A DNA stretch of 64,000 nt. Origin: an uncultured Oscillospiraceae bacterium (lineage in GTDB: Bacteria; Bacillota; Clostridia; Oscillospirales; Oscillospiraceae). Location: contig CANQFV010000003.1 of NCBI GenBank assembly GCA_947599875.1, positions 49,725 through 113,724 of the forward strand, in the 5' to 3' direction. Under the pieces are notes generated by a model that was not told where the DNA came from, made no database searches, and saw nothing but the letters and a program-made list of their open reading frames with translations. Every line of letters begins with the position of its first letter. Position 1 is the stretch's first letter. This document shows positions 48,005 through 57,361 of this stretch, one piece after another. The translations under genes and the position numbers were made by a program.

Positions 48005-49905
48005 GCCCGTTTAAAGCTCCTGTCCAGCTGCGCCTTTGTCAGCTCCACGCTGACAGGGCGACCGTGGGGGCAGTATTTCACCTGCCCGGACAGGACGCTG
48101 TCAATGAGGCCCGTCAGCTCCTCCGGCTGGGAGCGCTTTCCCGCCTTGATGGCGGCCTTGCAGGCCACGGTGTGCAGGACGCCGTCCCGCATGGCCTCCA
48201 CGTCCCGGCGGCCGCCGGTACTCAGCTTCCCGGCGATTTCCTCCAGCATCCCCTCCGGGTCTGACAGATCCATGTCGATGGGCACCTGCCGCAAGGCCAG
48301 GCTCCCGCCGCCAAAGTCGTCCAGCTCAAACCCCAGGCCGGCCAGGAACTCCCGCTCCTCTAAGAGGACCCCGGCGCTCTCCTCGCTGACGCGGCAGATC
48401 CGGGGCGTCAGGAGCATCTGGGAGGACGGGGTATACGACCCGACCTTCAGCCGGTCAAAAAGGATCCGCTCGTGGGCGGCGTGCTTGTCGATGAGAATGA
48501 GGCTGTCCCCCCGCTCCACAAGGAGATAGGTGTTCAGCGCCTCCCCCACAAGCCGCCAGGATCGCTGCGGCTCCCGGGGCGCGGCGGGGGGCTCCTCCGG
48601 CATCTCCCGGCCCCCGGCGGGCATCCGCAGCTGGGTCTGGAATATCCCGCCGCTGTCCCGCAGCACGTCCTCCCGGCCGCTCCCCCCGGAGGACACGGGC
48701 CGGACGGCCGTTTTAAATCCACCGGTGCCCTTGTCGTAGCTTGTGCGGTACGTCTCCGCCGACACCCGGCTGAAAAAGCCGCCGTCCCCGGCGTCCTTTT
48801 TCCCGGGGTGCGCCGCCTCCGGGGCGAAGACCCGGCCGCCGGGGATCCGCTCCGGGGTGAAGCCCCCGCGGGCCGCCTCCAGGGTGCTTTTGGAGATCTC
48901 CAGCTCCCGCGGCCCCTCCTCCCGCTCCAGGGCGGCGCGGGCGGCCCAGTATACGGCGTCAAAGATCTTCCGCTCGTCGGAGAAGCGCACCTCCAGCTTG
49001 GTGGGGTGGACGTTCACATCCACCGCCGCCGGACTCATGGCGATGTTGATGAGGCACACGGGGAAGCGGCCGGTGAACAGGGCATTTTTGTACGCCTGCT
49101 CCACCGCCGCCTGTAAGAGCTTGGACTTGATGAACCGCCCGTTCACAAAGAAGAACTGCCAGCTCCTGTTCCCCCTGGCCGCGCCGGGGGTGGAGACATA
49201 GCCCGTCACCGTGATGCCGTCCACCTTGTTTTCCGCCGTCAGCAGGCCCCGGGCGAACTCCCGCCCCAGGGTGCAGTAGGCGGCGGACTGGAGCCGCCCG
49301 TCCCCGGGGGTGTGGTACTCCTCCTTCCCGTCCCGGATGTACCGGACGGACACCTCCGGGTGGCTCAGGGCCAGCCGGGCCACGGCCGTTGTCACCGCCG
49401 CCCCCTCGGCCCTGTCGTTTTTCATAAATTTCTGCCTGGCCGGCGTGTTGAAAAAGAGATCCCTCACATAGATGGTGGTGCCCACGGGGACCCCCGCGGG
49501 GGACAGCTCCCGCCGCTCCCCGGCCTCCAGGGTCAGGCGCGTCCCCTCCCCGGCGTCCCGCTCCCGGGTGAGAAGCTCCACCCGGGACACGCTGGCGATG
49601 GCCGCCAGGGCCTCGCCCCTGAACCCCAGGGTGCCGATGGACTCCAGCTCCCGCTCGGTGCGCAGCTTGGAGGTGGCGTGGCGCAAAAAGGCCGTCTCCA
49701 CGTCCTCCGGGGCGATGCCGCAGCCGTCGTCCGTGACACGGATCTCCGCCATGCCGCCGCCGCGGATCTCCACCGTGATACTGCCCGCGCCGGCGTCCAC
49801 GGAATTTTCCGTCAGCTCCTTCACCACGCTTGCCGGTCTCTCCACCACCTCGCCGGCGGCGATGAGATCCGCCAGATGCGGGGACATCTCATAGATCTTT
49901 GGCAT
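48001..49905 (-). CDS. mutL: DNA mismatch repair protein MutL
   Basis: MutL links mismatch recognition by MutS to strand cleavage. The 634-residue protein has the GHKL ATPase motifs ELTENSVDAGA, DDGCGI, and HATSKL with GFRGEAL, a variable linker (about 340-440), and a C-terminal dimerisation domain. The endonuclease-type motif appears as DKHAAHERI, consistent with a MutL that nicks DNA itself, since Clostridia lack MutH. mutS is encoded nearby on the opposite strand. Confidence 0.97.
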   Translation of the reverse strand: MPKIYEMSPHLADLIAAGEVVERPASVVKELTENSVDAGAGSITVEIRGGGMAEIRVTDDGCGIAPEDVETAFLRHATSKLRTERELESIGTLGFRGEALAAIASVSRVELLTRERDAGEGTRLTLEAGERRELSPAGVPVGTTIYVRDLFFNTPARQKFMKNDRAEGAAVTTAVARLALSHPEVSVRYIRDGKEEYHTPGDGRLQSAAYCTLGREFARGLLTAENKVDGITVTGYVSTPGAARGNRSWQFFFVNGRFIKSKLLQAAVEQAYKNALFTGRFPVCLINIAMSPAAVDVNVHPTKLEVRFSDERKIFDAVYWAARAALEREEGPRELEISKSTLEAARGGFTPERIPGGRVFAPEAAHPGKKDAGDGGFFSRVSAETYRTSYDKGTGGFKTAVRPVSSGGSGREDVLRDSGGIFQTQLRMPAGGREMPEEPPAAPREPQRSWRLVGEALNTYLLVERGDSLILIDKHAAHERILFDRLKVGSYTPSSQMLLTPRICRVSEESAGVLLEEREFLAGLGFELDDFGGGSLALRQVPIDMDLSDPEGMLEEIAGKLSTGGRRDVEAMRDGVLHTVACKAAIKAGKRSQPEELTGLIDSVLSGQVKYCPHGRPVSVELTKAQLDRSFKRA

Positions 49906-49935
49906 ATCCTACCCTCTCTCTCGGAAAAAACCGGC

Positions 49936-50991
49936 TCACCGGTAGATCCTGGGCAGGCCCTTCACGTTTACGGGATCCACATCCATCGTCACCGTGTCGC
50001 CCACCTTGCATTTCAGATCCGTCACATCCAGAATGGTGTGCATCATGCCCACCTCACCGATGATCCTCACCCGCTGGCCGCCGATCTTCACCGCCGGGGG
50101 CCTCCGCCAGGAGCGGATGCGGTCAAAAAGGCTCTGTCCCAGCTCCTGCCGGGCCAGGCCGAAGCCGTGGTAGTAGCCCACGGACACCACCGCCAGCTTG
50201 GCCGGCTTTTTCAGCACCAGCTGGCCCACCCGGTGGCCCTTGGGATACCAGCCCAGCTCCTCGATCCCCGCCTCGATGACCCCCACCTTGGTGAGGCCCT
50301 GGGCGGCGGAACCGGCCACGCGGCCGGACAGGGCCGTGCCCACCCGCACCGCGTCCAGCAGGTCGAAGTCGTACTTAAAGAGCGCCGCGGAGTCGCAGAT
50401 GGAGGCCATCCCCGTCTCATACCCCTGGGCGTGCAGGGCCTCCAGCACGGACTTGAAGGCGTCCAGCTGCTGGAGCGTCACCTTCTTGCTCTTCCAGGAC
50501 TGGGAATATGTAGAAAACACGCCCACCACGGCCAGATTCTGCATGTACCGGTAGATGGACACGATCTTGTCCACCTCCGTGGTCATAAAGCCGTACCGGC
50601 CCAGGCCCGTGTCGATCTTGATCTGGACCTCGCACACCGTCCTGCGCTCCTCCGCCAGGCCGTTGATGGTGACGGCCGCCTCGTAGGAGCCAACGGTGCA
50701 GATCACCCCCAGGTCGATGAGCTTTGCCAGCTCCTTCTCGTCGGCGGTGCTGCGGAGCATCATCAGCGTCTCGTCGGTGAACCCGGCGGAGCGCAGGGCC
50801 TCTGCGTCCCGGGGGTCGGATACGGCGAAGGTGCGGACCCCCTCCTCCCGCAGGAGCTTGGCGGTGGTGATCAGGCCCAGGCCGAAGGCGTCCCCCGTCA
50901 GATCCGCCCAGATCTGCGCCCCCCTGGCCCGGGCCTTGACGGCGGCCAGATTGGTTTTCACAGCCGTTTTCTCAATGACAAGATTCTTCAT
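49936..50991 (-). CDS. Alanine racemase homologue lacking the PLP-binding lysine
   Basis: The 351-residue protein has the alanine racemase fold: TIM-barrel half with IKIDTGLGRYGF and DAVRVGTALSGRV, then the beta domain with VSVGYYHGFGL. At the position of the Schiff-base lysine (usual pattern A-x-x-K-A/G-N/D-A-Y-G), the sequence reads ADLTGDAFGLGL: residue 32 is threonine (codon ACG; lysine would be AAG). The substrate-site CMDQ-type motif is also replaced (GMMHTILDV). The frame is intact and follows mutL-like codon use. It is probably not a functional racemase, or has another role such as PLP-independent binding. Divergent from miaB. Confidence 0.85.
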   Translation of the reverse strand: MKNLVIEKTAVKTNLAAVKARARGAQIWADLTGDAFGLGLITTAKLLREEGVRTFAVSDPRDAEALRSAGFTDETLMMLRSTADEKELAKLIDLGVICTVGSYEAAVTINGLAEERRTVCEVQIKIDTGLGRYGFMTTEVDKIVSIYRYMQNLAVVGVFSTYSQSWKSKKVTLQQLDAFKSVLEALHAQGYETGMASICDSAALFKYDFDLLDAVRVGTALSGRVAGSAAQGLTKVGVIEAGIEELGWYPKGHRVGQLVLKKPAKLAVVSVGYYHGFGLARQELGQSLFDRIRSWRRPPAVKIGGQRVRIIGEVGMMHTILDVTDLKCKVGDTVTMDVDPVNVKGLPRIYR

Positions 50992-51058
50992 TGGATCTCC
51001 TCCTCCGCAAGGATGCTATGAACCCATTTTTATTAAAATTTATTATACACGAAACCTG

Positions 51059-51087
51059 TTGTAAATTCCACAAAAATTTGTTAAAAT
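51059..51087 (+). promoter_or_regulatory. Promoter of miaB-mutS; divergent region
   Basis: TTGTAA (51059-51064) and TAAAAT (51082-51087) are 17 bases apart, reading toward miaB. A minus-strand TATAAT (about 51043-51048) reads toward the racemase homologue. The 50992-51187 gap is distinctly AT-rich. Confidence 0.6.
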
Positions 51088-51187
51088 ACTGATACTATTC
51101 TTCCGGCCGGTGAAAAATGCCCGGCTCGGATTTTTTGGGAAGACTGCCCTCCCCGCGTGGGAGGAGGAAAACGGGAGAGAAGCGAAC

Positions 51188-52582
51188 GTGACAGCAAACG
51201 TATCTGAGGCGGATCTTGCCCGCCAACGGGATTTTATGGAGCAGGCAGCGGAGATAAACGCCGGCCGCGGCGCGGCGCCCCTGGCCTTTGTGGACACCTA
51301 CGGCTGCCAGCAGAACGAGGCGGACAGCGAGAAGCTCCGGGGTATGCTGAAGGTCATGGGCTATGAGATGACCCGGGACGAGGCGGCGGCGGATGTGATC
51401 GTCATCAACACCTGCGCTGTCCGGGAACACGCCGAGCAGCGGGTCCTGGGGAACGTGGGCCACCTGACCCACACGAAAAAGGCGAAGCCCGATCAGATCA
51501 TCTGCCTGTGCGGCTGCATGATGCAGGAGGCGGGGATGGCGGAGCGGATCCGGGACTCCTACCGCCACGTCTCCCTGGTCTTCGGCCCCCATGTGCTGTG
51601 GCGGTTCCCGGAGTATCTGCTGAGCCTCCTTCAGGGCGGGAAGCGGATCTTCGCCACGCAGGCCAGCGACGGCGTCATCGCCGAGGGCCTTCCGGAGCTG
51701 CGGGACAGCCGGGTCAAGGCGTGGCTCCCGGTGATGTACGGGTGCAACAACTTCTGCTCCTACTGCATCGTCCCCTATGTGCGGGGGCGTGAGCGCTCCC
51801 GCCGGCCGGAGGACGTCCTGGCCCAGGCGGGTATGCTGGCCGGCGCCGGCTATAAAGATATCACCCTCCTGGGGCAGAATGTAAACTCCTACGGCCGGGA
51901 CCTGGAGGGGAAGGTGGATTTCGCCTCCCTTTTGGAGCAGGTAAACGCCGTCCCCGGGGATTTTGTGATCCGCTTTATGACAAGCCACCCCAAGGACGCG
52001 GGGGAGCGGCTCTTTCAGGCGATGGCCTCCTGCGAAAAATGCGCCCGCCACCTGCATCTGCCCTTCCAGTCCGGCTCCAGCCGCGTTCTGTCGGCCATGA
52101 ACCGGCGCTACACCCGGGAGGACTACCTGCGCCTGGTGGAGCAGGCCCGCAGGGCCATGCCGGACCTCGTCCTCACCAGCGACGTGATCGTGGGCTTCCC
52201 CGGGGAGACGGAGGAGGAGTTTCAGGAGACGCTGTCCTTAGTGGAGCAGGTGCGGTTTGACGCCCTCTTCACCTTCATCTTCTCCCCCCGCCGGGGCACC
52301 CCCGCCGCCGCCATGCCCGACCCCTTCACCCGGGAGGAGAAGCAGCGCCGGTTTGACGCCCTGGTGGAGCTGCAAAACCGGATCTCGGAGGAGAAACACC
52401 GGGCCTATGTGGGCTCCTGCCACCGGGTTCTGGTGGACGGCACGGAGGGGGAGTATCTCACCTCCCGCACCTCCGGCGGCCGCCTTGTCCGGCTGAAGGG
52501 GGATCCCGCCCTTGTGGGCTCCTTCCGCCGCGTGCGCATCACCGGTTCCAACACCTGGGCGCTTTACGGGGAGCTGATCTGA
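51188..52582 (+). CDS. miaB: tRNA-2-methylthio-N6-dimethylallyladenosine synthase
   Basis: MiaB is a radical-SAM methylthiotransferase acting on i6A37 in tRNA, after MiaA. The 464-residue protein has the N-terminal cluster motif DTYGCQQNEADSEK, INTCAVREHAEQR and CGCMMQE, the radical-SAM motif GCNNFCSYCIVPYVRGRE, and the C-terminal TRAM domain. The GTG start is chosen because GGGAGAG precedes it; an ATG at 51110 is possible but has no ribosome site. Followed by mutS after 39 bases. Confidence 0.95.
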   Translation: MTANVSEADLARQRDFMEQAAEINAGRGAAPLAFVDTYGCQQNEADSEKLRGMLKVMGYEMTRDEAAADVIVINTCAVREHAEQRVLGNVGHLTHTKKAKPDQIICLCGCMMQEAGMAERIRDSYRHVSLVFGPHVLWRFPEYLLSLLQGGKRIFATQASDGVIAEGLPELRDSRVKAWLPVMYGCNNFCSYCIVPYVRGRERSRRPEDVLAQAGMLAGAGYKDITLLGQNVNSYGRDLEGKVDFASLLEQVNAVPGDFVIRFMTSHPKDAGERLFQAMASCEKCARHLHLPFQSGSSRVLSAMNRRYTREDYLRLVEQARRAMPDLVLTSDVIVGFPGETEEEFQETLSLVEQVRFDALFTFIFSPRRGTPAAAMPDPFTREEKQRRFDALVELQNRISEEKHRAYVGSCHRVLVDGTEGEYLTSRTSGGRLVRLKGDPALVGSFRRVRITGSNTWALYGELI

Positions 52583-52621
52583 CCCCCGCCCGCTGAATAC
52601 ATAAGAAAGAAGGCTCTCTCC

Positions 52622-55219
52622 ATGCCAGAGCTTACGCCCATGATGCGGCAGTACCAGGCCATCAAGCGCGAACACAGCGACTGCATCCTGTTCTTCCGCC
52701 TGGGGGATTTTTACGAGATGTTTGACGAGGACGCCCGCACCGCCTCCCGGGAGCTGGACTTGACGCTCACCACCCGGGACCGGGGCAAGGCGGAGGCCGA
52801 TCAGGTCCCCATGTGCGGCGTGCCCTACCACTCCTCGGAGGGGTATATCGGCCGCCTGCTGGCCAAGGGGTACAAGGTCGCCATCTGCGAGCAGATGGAG
52901 GATCCGGCCCTGGCCAAGGGCCTGGTGGACCGGGAGGTGATCCGCATCATCACCCCCGGCACGGCGATGGACTCCTCCATGCTGGACGCGGGGCGGTCAA
53001 ACTACCTGTGCGCCGTGTCGGAGGACCCCTCCGGCGCCGCCGTGTGCTTCGCGGACATCTCCACCGGGGAGCTGTTCGCCCGCTCCTTTACGGACAACGC
53101 CACCGTCCGGGTGGTGAACGAGCTGGGCCGCTACCAGCCCTCCGAGGTGATCCTGGATCAGGGGGCCGGGGAGGACACGGGCATCACGGAGACGATCCGC
53201 ACCCGCCTGCACATCCTGGCCCAGACAAACGGGGAGCTTTTTGACTACGCCAAATGCGCCGACCTTGTGTGCCGGCAGCTGGACGCCCGGAATCTGGAGG
53301 AGCTGTCCCTGGGCGGGGAGCCGCAGGCCGTCCGGGCCGTGGGGGCGCTCCTGGGCTACATCGTGGAGACCCAGAAGACGGGCCTTTCCCACATCAACAA
53401 GCTGGATTTTTACACCGACGGCCGGTATATGGAGCTGGATATCCACACCATGCGGAATCTGGAGCTTCTGTCCTCCCTGCGCCTGGGGGAGAAGCGCGGC
53501 AGCCTCCTGTGGGTGCTGGACAGGACGAAGACCCCTATGGGCACGCGCCTCATCCGCAGCTGGGTGTCCCGCCCGCTGCTGTCCGCCGCCGCCATCAACC
53601 GGCGCCTTGGCGCGGTGAAGGAGCTTTTTGACAACAATGTGACCCGCCAGGAGCTGACCCTTGTCCTCCGGGATATCGGGGATCTGGAGCGGATCATCGC
53701 CAAGACCGTCTACGGCACGGTGAACTGCCGGGACCTTGTGTTCATGGCCGGTTCCATCCGCCGCCTGCCGGAGCTTGTCTCCCTCATCGGGGAGATGACC
53801 TCCCCGATGATGCGGGAGATCGCCTCTATGGACACCTTAGACGACATCGCCAGGCAGATCGGCACCACCATCGACCCCAATCCCCCCATCTCCGTGCGGG
53901 ACGGGGGCATGATCAAAAAGGGCTTCTCCGACGAGGTGGATCACCTGCGCTCCCTCCTGGGCGGCAGCCGGGAGGCCCTGGCCGCCATCGAGGCCCGGGA
54001 GAAGGCCCGCACCGGGAAAAAGCTGAAGCTGGGCTACAACAAGGTCTTCGGCTACTATATCGAGATCCCCCGCAGCCAGTCCTCCCAGGTGCCGTCGGAC
54101 TACATCCGCAAGCAGACCTTAGTCAACTGCGAGCGCTTCGTCACCGAGGAGCTGAAGAACCTGGAGACGGAGCTTCTCACGGCCCAGGACCGCCTTTCGG
54201 AGCTGGAATACGACCTGTTCAACGCCCTTCGGCAGGAGATCGCTGAAAAAGTCCTGCGCGTCCAGGCCACAGCCGGGGAGGTGGCGCGCCTTGACGTACT
54301 CAACTCCTTCGCCCAGTGCGCCGTGGAGCGCGGCTGGTGTATGCCGGAGATCACCGCCGACAACGTGCTGGAGATCCGGGACGGCCGCCACCCGGTGGTG
54401 GAGCAGCTGCAAAAGGACAGCCTTTTTGTGCCCAACGACACATACCTGGACGGGAAGAGCGCCACGACGGCCATTATCACCGGCCCCAATATGGCGGGAA
54501 AATCCACCTACATGCGGCAGACGGCCCTGATCGTCCTGATGGCGCAGATCGGCTCCTTCGTCCCCGCCTCCACCGCCCGGGTGGGCCTGGTTGACCGGGT
54601 GTTCACCAGGATCGGCGCCTCCGACGACCTGGGGGCCGGCATGAGTACCTTTATGGTGGAGATGAACGAGGTGGCGGAGATTTTGAAATACGCCACGTCC
54701 CGGAGCCTGATCATCCTTGACGAGATCGGCCGCGGCACCTCCACCTACGACGGCATGGCCATCGCCCGGGCCGTGGTGGAACACTGCGCCGACCGGCGGA
54801 AGCTGGGGGCCAAGACCATGTTCGCCACCCATTACCACGAGCTGACGGCCCTGGAGGACACCATCCCCGGGGTGAAGAACTACAACATCTCCGCCAAAAA
54901 GCGGGGGGACGACATTATCTTCCTGCGGAAGATCGTCCCCGGCGGCACGGACGACAGCTACGGCGTGGAGGTGGCCAAGCTGGCCGGCGTCCCCGACACG
55001 GTGGTGAACCGGGCCAAGGCCATCCTCCGGGAGCTGACGCAGGGCAAGGCTCCCGCCCCGGCCGCCCGGCAGGAGACCTCCGCCCAGGAGCAGATGTCCC
55101 TGGGGTCCCTGGCCGGCGAGGAGGTGGCGGAGATCCTGCGCAATACGGACATCAACACCATCACGGGCCTTGAGGCGCTGAATCTTTTGAACGAGCTGAA
55201 AAAGAAGGTAGAGATATGA
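52622..55219 (+). CDS. mutS: DNA mismatch repair protein MutS
   Basis: MutS recognises mismatches and small loops. The 865-residue protein has the mismatch-binding FYEMF motif near the N-terminus (LGDFYEMFDEDA), connector, lever and clamp domains, Walker A GPNMAGKSTYM, LDEIGRGTSTYDG, and ATHYHELT. The C-terminal helix-hairpin ends with LEALNLLNELKKK. Starts with ATG behind an AAGAAGG site and overlaps the CPBP gene stop-to-start. Confidence 0.98.
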   Translation: MPELTPMMRQYQAIKREHSDCILFFRLGDFYEMFDEDARTASRELDLTLTTRDRGKAEADQVPMCGVPYHSSEGYIGRLLAKGYKVAICEQMEDPALAKGLVDREVIRIITPGTAMDSSMLDAGRSNYLCAVSEDPSGAAVCFADISTGELFARSFTDNATVRVVNELGRYQPSEVILDQGAGEDTGITETIRTRLHILAQTNGELFDYAKCADLVCRQLDARNLEELSLGGEPQAVRAVGALLGYIVETQKTGLSHINKLDFYTDGRYMELDIHTMRNLELLSSLRLGEKRGSLLWVLDRTKTPMGTRLIRSWVSRPLLSAAAINRRLGAVKELFDNNVTRQELTLVLRDIGDLERIIAKTVYGTVNCRDLVFMAGSIRRLPELVSLIGEMTSPMMREIASMDTLDDIARQIGTTIDPNPPISVRDGGMIKKGFSDEVDHLRSLLGGSREALAAIEAREKARTGKKLKLGYNKVFGYYIEIPRSQSSQVPSDYIRKQTLVNCERFVTEELKNLETELLTAQDRLSELEYDLFNALRQEIAEKVLRVQATAGEVARLDVLNSFAQCAVERGWCMPEITADNVLEIRDGRHPVVEQLQKDSLFVPNDTYLDGKSATTAIITGPNMAGKSTYMRQTALIVLMAQIGSFVPASTARVGLVDRVFTRIGASDDLGAGMSTFMVEMNEVAEILKYATSRSLIILDEIGRGTSTYDGMAIARAVVEHCADRRKLGAKTMFATHYHELTALEDTIPGVKNYNISAKKRGDDIIFLRKIVPGGTDDSYGVEVAKLAGVPDTVVNRAKAILRELTQGKAPAPAARQETSAQEQMSLGSLAGEEVAEILRNTDINTITGLEALNLLNELKKKVEI

Positions 55220-55929
55220 AGAAAAACCGGGGATTTTCCCACCCCATGAACAAGGTGGAGGCCATCGTTGGCTGGGTCTATGTCTTTGTCCACATGTTCG
55301 CCATGAGCTATATCCTGGTGGGGCTGAACAAGTCCCTCTTTCCCGCGATGGGCTTCACCCTCACCGGCGCGTGGCTGAACCTTTTGTATTACGCCGTGGG
55401 CTTCTTTTTCCTGATGGGCTTCCTCTTCCACTTCTGGCGGGAGTCCTTCGCGGATATGTGCGGCCGCTTCTGGGATACGGTGGTGGCGGTGCTGGTGGGC
55501 TTCGTGGCGTATATCGCCCTGTCCAGCCTTGTGAATTTCCTGCTGACCTTCTTCCTCACCGACCTTGTGAACCCCAACTCCGCCGCGGTGAACACCGTCA
55601 CGCGCCTGAACCCCAACAAAATGCTGGTCATCGGCGTCCTCCTGGCCCCGGTGGTGGAGGAGACGCTGTTCCGGGGCGTGGTCTTCGGCACGCTCCGGCG
55701 AAAAAACGCCGTCCTGGCCTACGCCGTCTCCACCGTCCTGTTCGCCGTCTACCACCTGTGGAGCTATTTTCTGGACGGCTTCGCCCCGGTGACGCTGCTG
55801 TACCTGCTCCAGTACCTCCCGGCGGGCCTGGTTCTGGGCTGGTGCTACGAACACGCGGGAACCATGTGGGCGCCGGTGTTTTTGCACATGGTGATCAATT
55901 ATGTGTCCATCAGCATACAAATCGGATAG
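55216..55929 (+). CDS. CPBP-family intramembrane metalloprotease
   Basis: The 237-residue protein has about six to seven hydrophobic segments and the CPBP (Abi) motifs: PVVEETLFRG (EExxxR), YHLW, and HMVIN. These proteases act in membrane protein turnover, prenyl-protein processing or bacteriocin self-immunity; the substrate here is unknown. The ATG overlaps the mutS TGA. Confidence 0.92.
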   Translation: MKKNRGFSHPMNKVEAIVGWVYVFVHMFAMSYILVGLNKSLFPAMGFTLTGAWLNLLYYAVGFFFLMGFLFHFWRESFADMCGRFWDTVVAVLVGFVAYIALSSLVNFLLTFFLTDLVNPNSAAVNTVTRLNPNKMLVIGVLLAPVVEETLFRGVVFGTLRRKNAVLAYAVSTVLFAVYHLWSYFLDGFAPVTLLYLLQYLPAGLVLGWCYEHAGTMWAPVFLHMVINYVSISIQIG

Positions 55930-55934
55930 GCTGA

Positions 55935-56146
55935 GCTGGCGAAAAAGGATTTAGGGTTCTCATAGAGAACCCTAAATCCTTTTTCTGCCAAGGGGATGCG
56001 TGCGGAAAGGGCCGCTCGAATTCTGCGGAATTCGAGCGGCCCTTTCCTGCTGCCGCGCTGCGCGCACGGCCCGGAGGGCCGCACACTTGCGCGGCAAGAG
56101 GGATTTTTTCCAAGGCACATGTCCTTGGAAAAAATATTGAATGAGG
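55935..56146. repeat. Hairpin-mosaic repeat, family A (inverted copy)
   Basis: Complete inverted copy with all four modules: AAAAAGGATTTAGGG/CCCTAAATCCTTTTT; AAGGGGATGCGTGCGG linker; AAAGGGCCGCTCGAATTC/GAATTCGAGCGGCCCTTT with loop TGCG; GCTGCCGCGC/GCGCGGCAAG; ATTTTTTCCAAGG/CCTTGGAAAAAAT. Its loop GTTCTC-N3/4-GAGAAC equals that of the spoVT terminator module although the outer stems differ. It lies in the 55930-56251 gap. From 56147 the sequence continues into a segment also found at the right end of the window. Confidence 0.85.
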
Positions 56147-56224
56147 GGGGCGGGACGGGGGCTTGTCCGGTATTCAGAGGCCTTCTCCCGGCGTTACAGA
56201 GGGACGGTTCTCTTGTTCCGCCTT

Positions 56225-56244
56225 CATTACATTACATTACATTA
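56225..56244. repeat. CATTA pentanucleotide tract
   Basis: Four uninterrupted copies of CATTA, then ATACTATATC, just behind the glycosyltransferase stop codon on the minus strand. It is strikingly AT-rich for this genome. Copy number could vary by slippage. Confidence 0.7.
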
Positions 56245-56251
56245 TACTATA

Positions 56252-57361
56252 TCACTTGCTCGCTTTTACGGTTTCCAGGAGGGTGCGGATCTGGGATGCC
56301 GCGTCCTGGGGGATATATTTTCGCTGGTTGGCCCTCATGGAATCCCGGAGGGCTGGGTCTGACAGCTTCCGGCAGGCCTCCGCCAGCTCCCTCTGGGGAT
56401 CCGTCACCGGCAGGCACATGCCGCGGGCGGCGAAGAAGTTCATATTCCTTGTCTCACAGCCGGGGATGGGGGTCAGGTGTATCAACGCCGCGCCCAGATT
56501 GGCCGCCTCCGTGGAGGAGAGGCCGCCGGGCTTGGAGACCAGGATATCGCAGGCGCGCATATAGTCGGCCATATGGGGGGTGCTGTCCATCAGCAGACAA
56601 CGATCCGTATATTTCCGGCGCAGGCGCTCCAGCAGCGACTTATTATTGCCGCAGACGGCGATCACGCGGGTATCCGGGAATTCCTCCAAAAGCGTGGCCA
56701 CAGCGGCGTCCAGGTGGCCCGCGCCGATGCTGCCGCCGGCAACCAGAATGATCTTTTCCTCCGGCGCCAGGCCCAGGCGCGCCCGGCAGGCCGCCCGGTC
56801 CCCATCACCCTGAAACTCCGCCCGCACGGGGATGCCCAGGGGGCGGATCCGATCCCTGGGGATGCCCCGGGAGACAAATTCCTCCGTCAGCTCCGGGGAG
56901 GGGATGACGTAATAGTCGCAGTTCGTCTCCTCCGTAAAGGGGATGCAGGTGTAGTCCGTGGCGACAAACACCGTTGTGGGGACGGGGATGCCCCGGGAGC
57001 GCATACCGGTGAGGATCTCCGCCGGGAAGAGGTGGGTGGTGACAATGGCGTCACAGGGGTTCTCCGCCAGGTATTTCTCCAGATACGGGGCCATCACCCG
57101 GTTGGCGTGGTAGACCGGGGACTTCACCGGCAGGCGCCGGTAGGCGTTCCCCAGGGCGTAGGCCGCGCCGAAGACCCGGGGCGCCCGCTGGGCCACGGTG
57201 ATATAGGCGTGATTCACGGCGGAGGAGGTCCCCTCCCCCTTCAGGGTGAAGGGGTCCAAGAACGTGACGGCGTGGCCGCCGGCCAGAAGGGCCTGCTCCA
57301 CCGCAAGGCCCGCGGTATTGTGTCCCCCGCCTGTTCCGCAGGAGAGAATCAGCGCATCCAT
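56252..57361 (-). CDS. MGDG-synthase-like glycosyltransferase (UgtP type)
   Basis: This GT28-type enzyme probably transfers a sugar from a UDP-sugar to diacylglycerol, giving membrane glycolipid or the lipoteichoic acid anchor. The 369-residue protein has the MGDG-synthase N-terminal start LSCGTGGGHNTAGLAVE, the FVATDYTCIPF segment, the nucleotide-sugar loop VAGGSIGAGHL and the C-terminal donor-binding KPGGLSSTEA. It overlaps the end of plsY by 13 bases, fitting a lipid-synthesis unit. Confidence 0.92.
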   Translation of the reverse strand: MDALILSCGTGGGHNTAGLAVEQALLAGGHAVTFLDPFTLKGEGTSSAVNHAYITVAQRAPRVFGAAYALGNAYRRLPVKSPVYHANRVMAPYLEKYLAENPCDAIVTTHLFPAEILTGMRSRGIPVPTTVFVATDYTCIPFTEETNCDYYVIPSPELTEEFVSRGIPRDRIRPLGIPVRAEFQGDGDRAACRARLGLAPEEKIILVAGGSIGAGHLDAAVATLLEEFPDTRVIAVCGNNKSLLERLRRKYTDRCLLMDSTPHMADYMRACDILVSKPGGLSSTEAANLGAALIHLTPIPGCETRNMNFFAARGMCLPVTDPQRELAEACRKLSDPALRDSMRANQRKYIPQDAASQIRTLLETVKASK

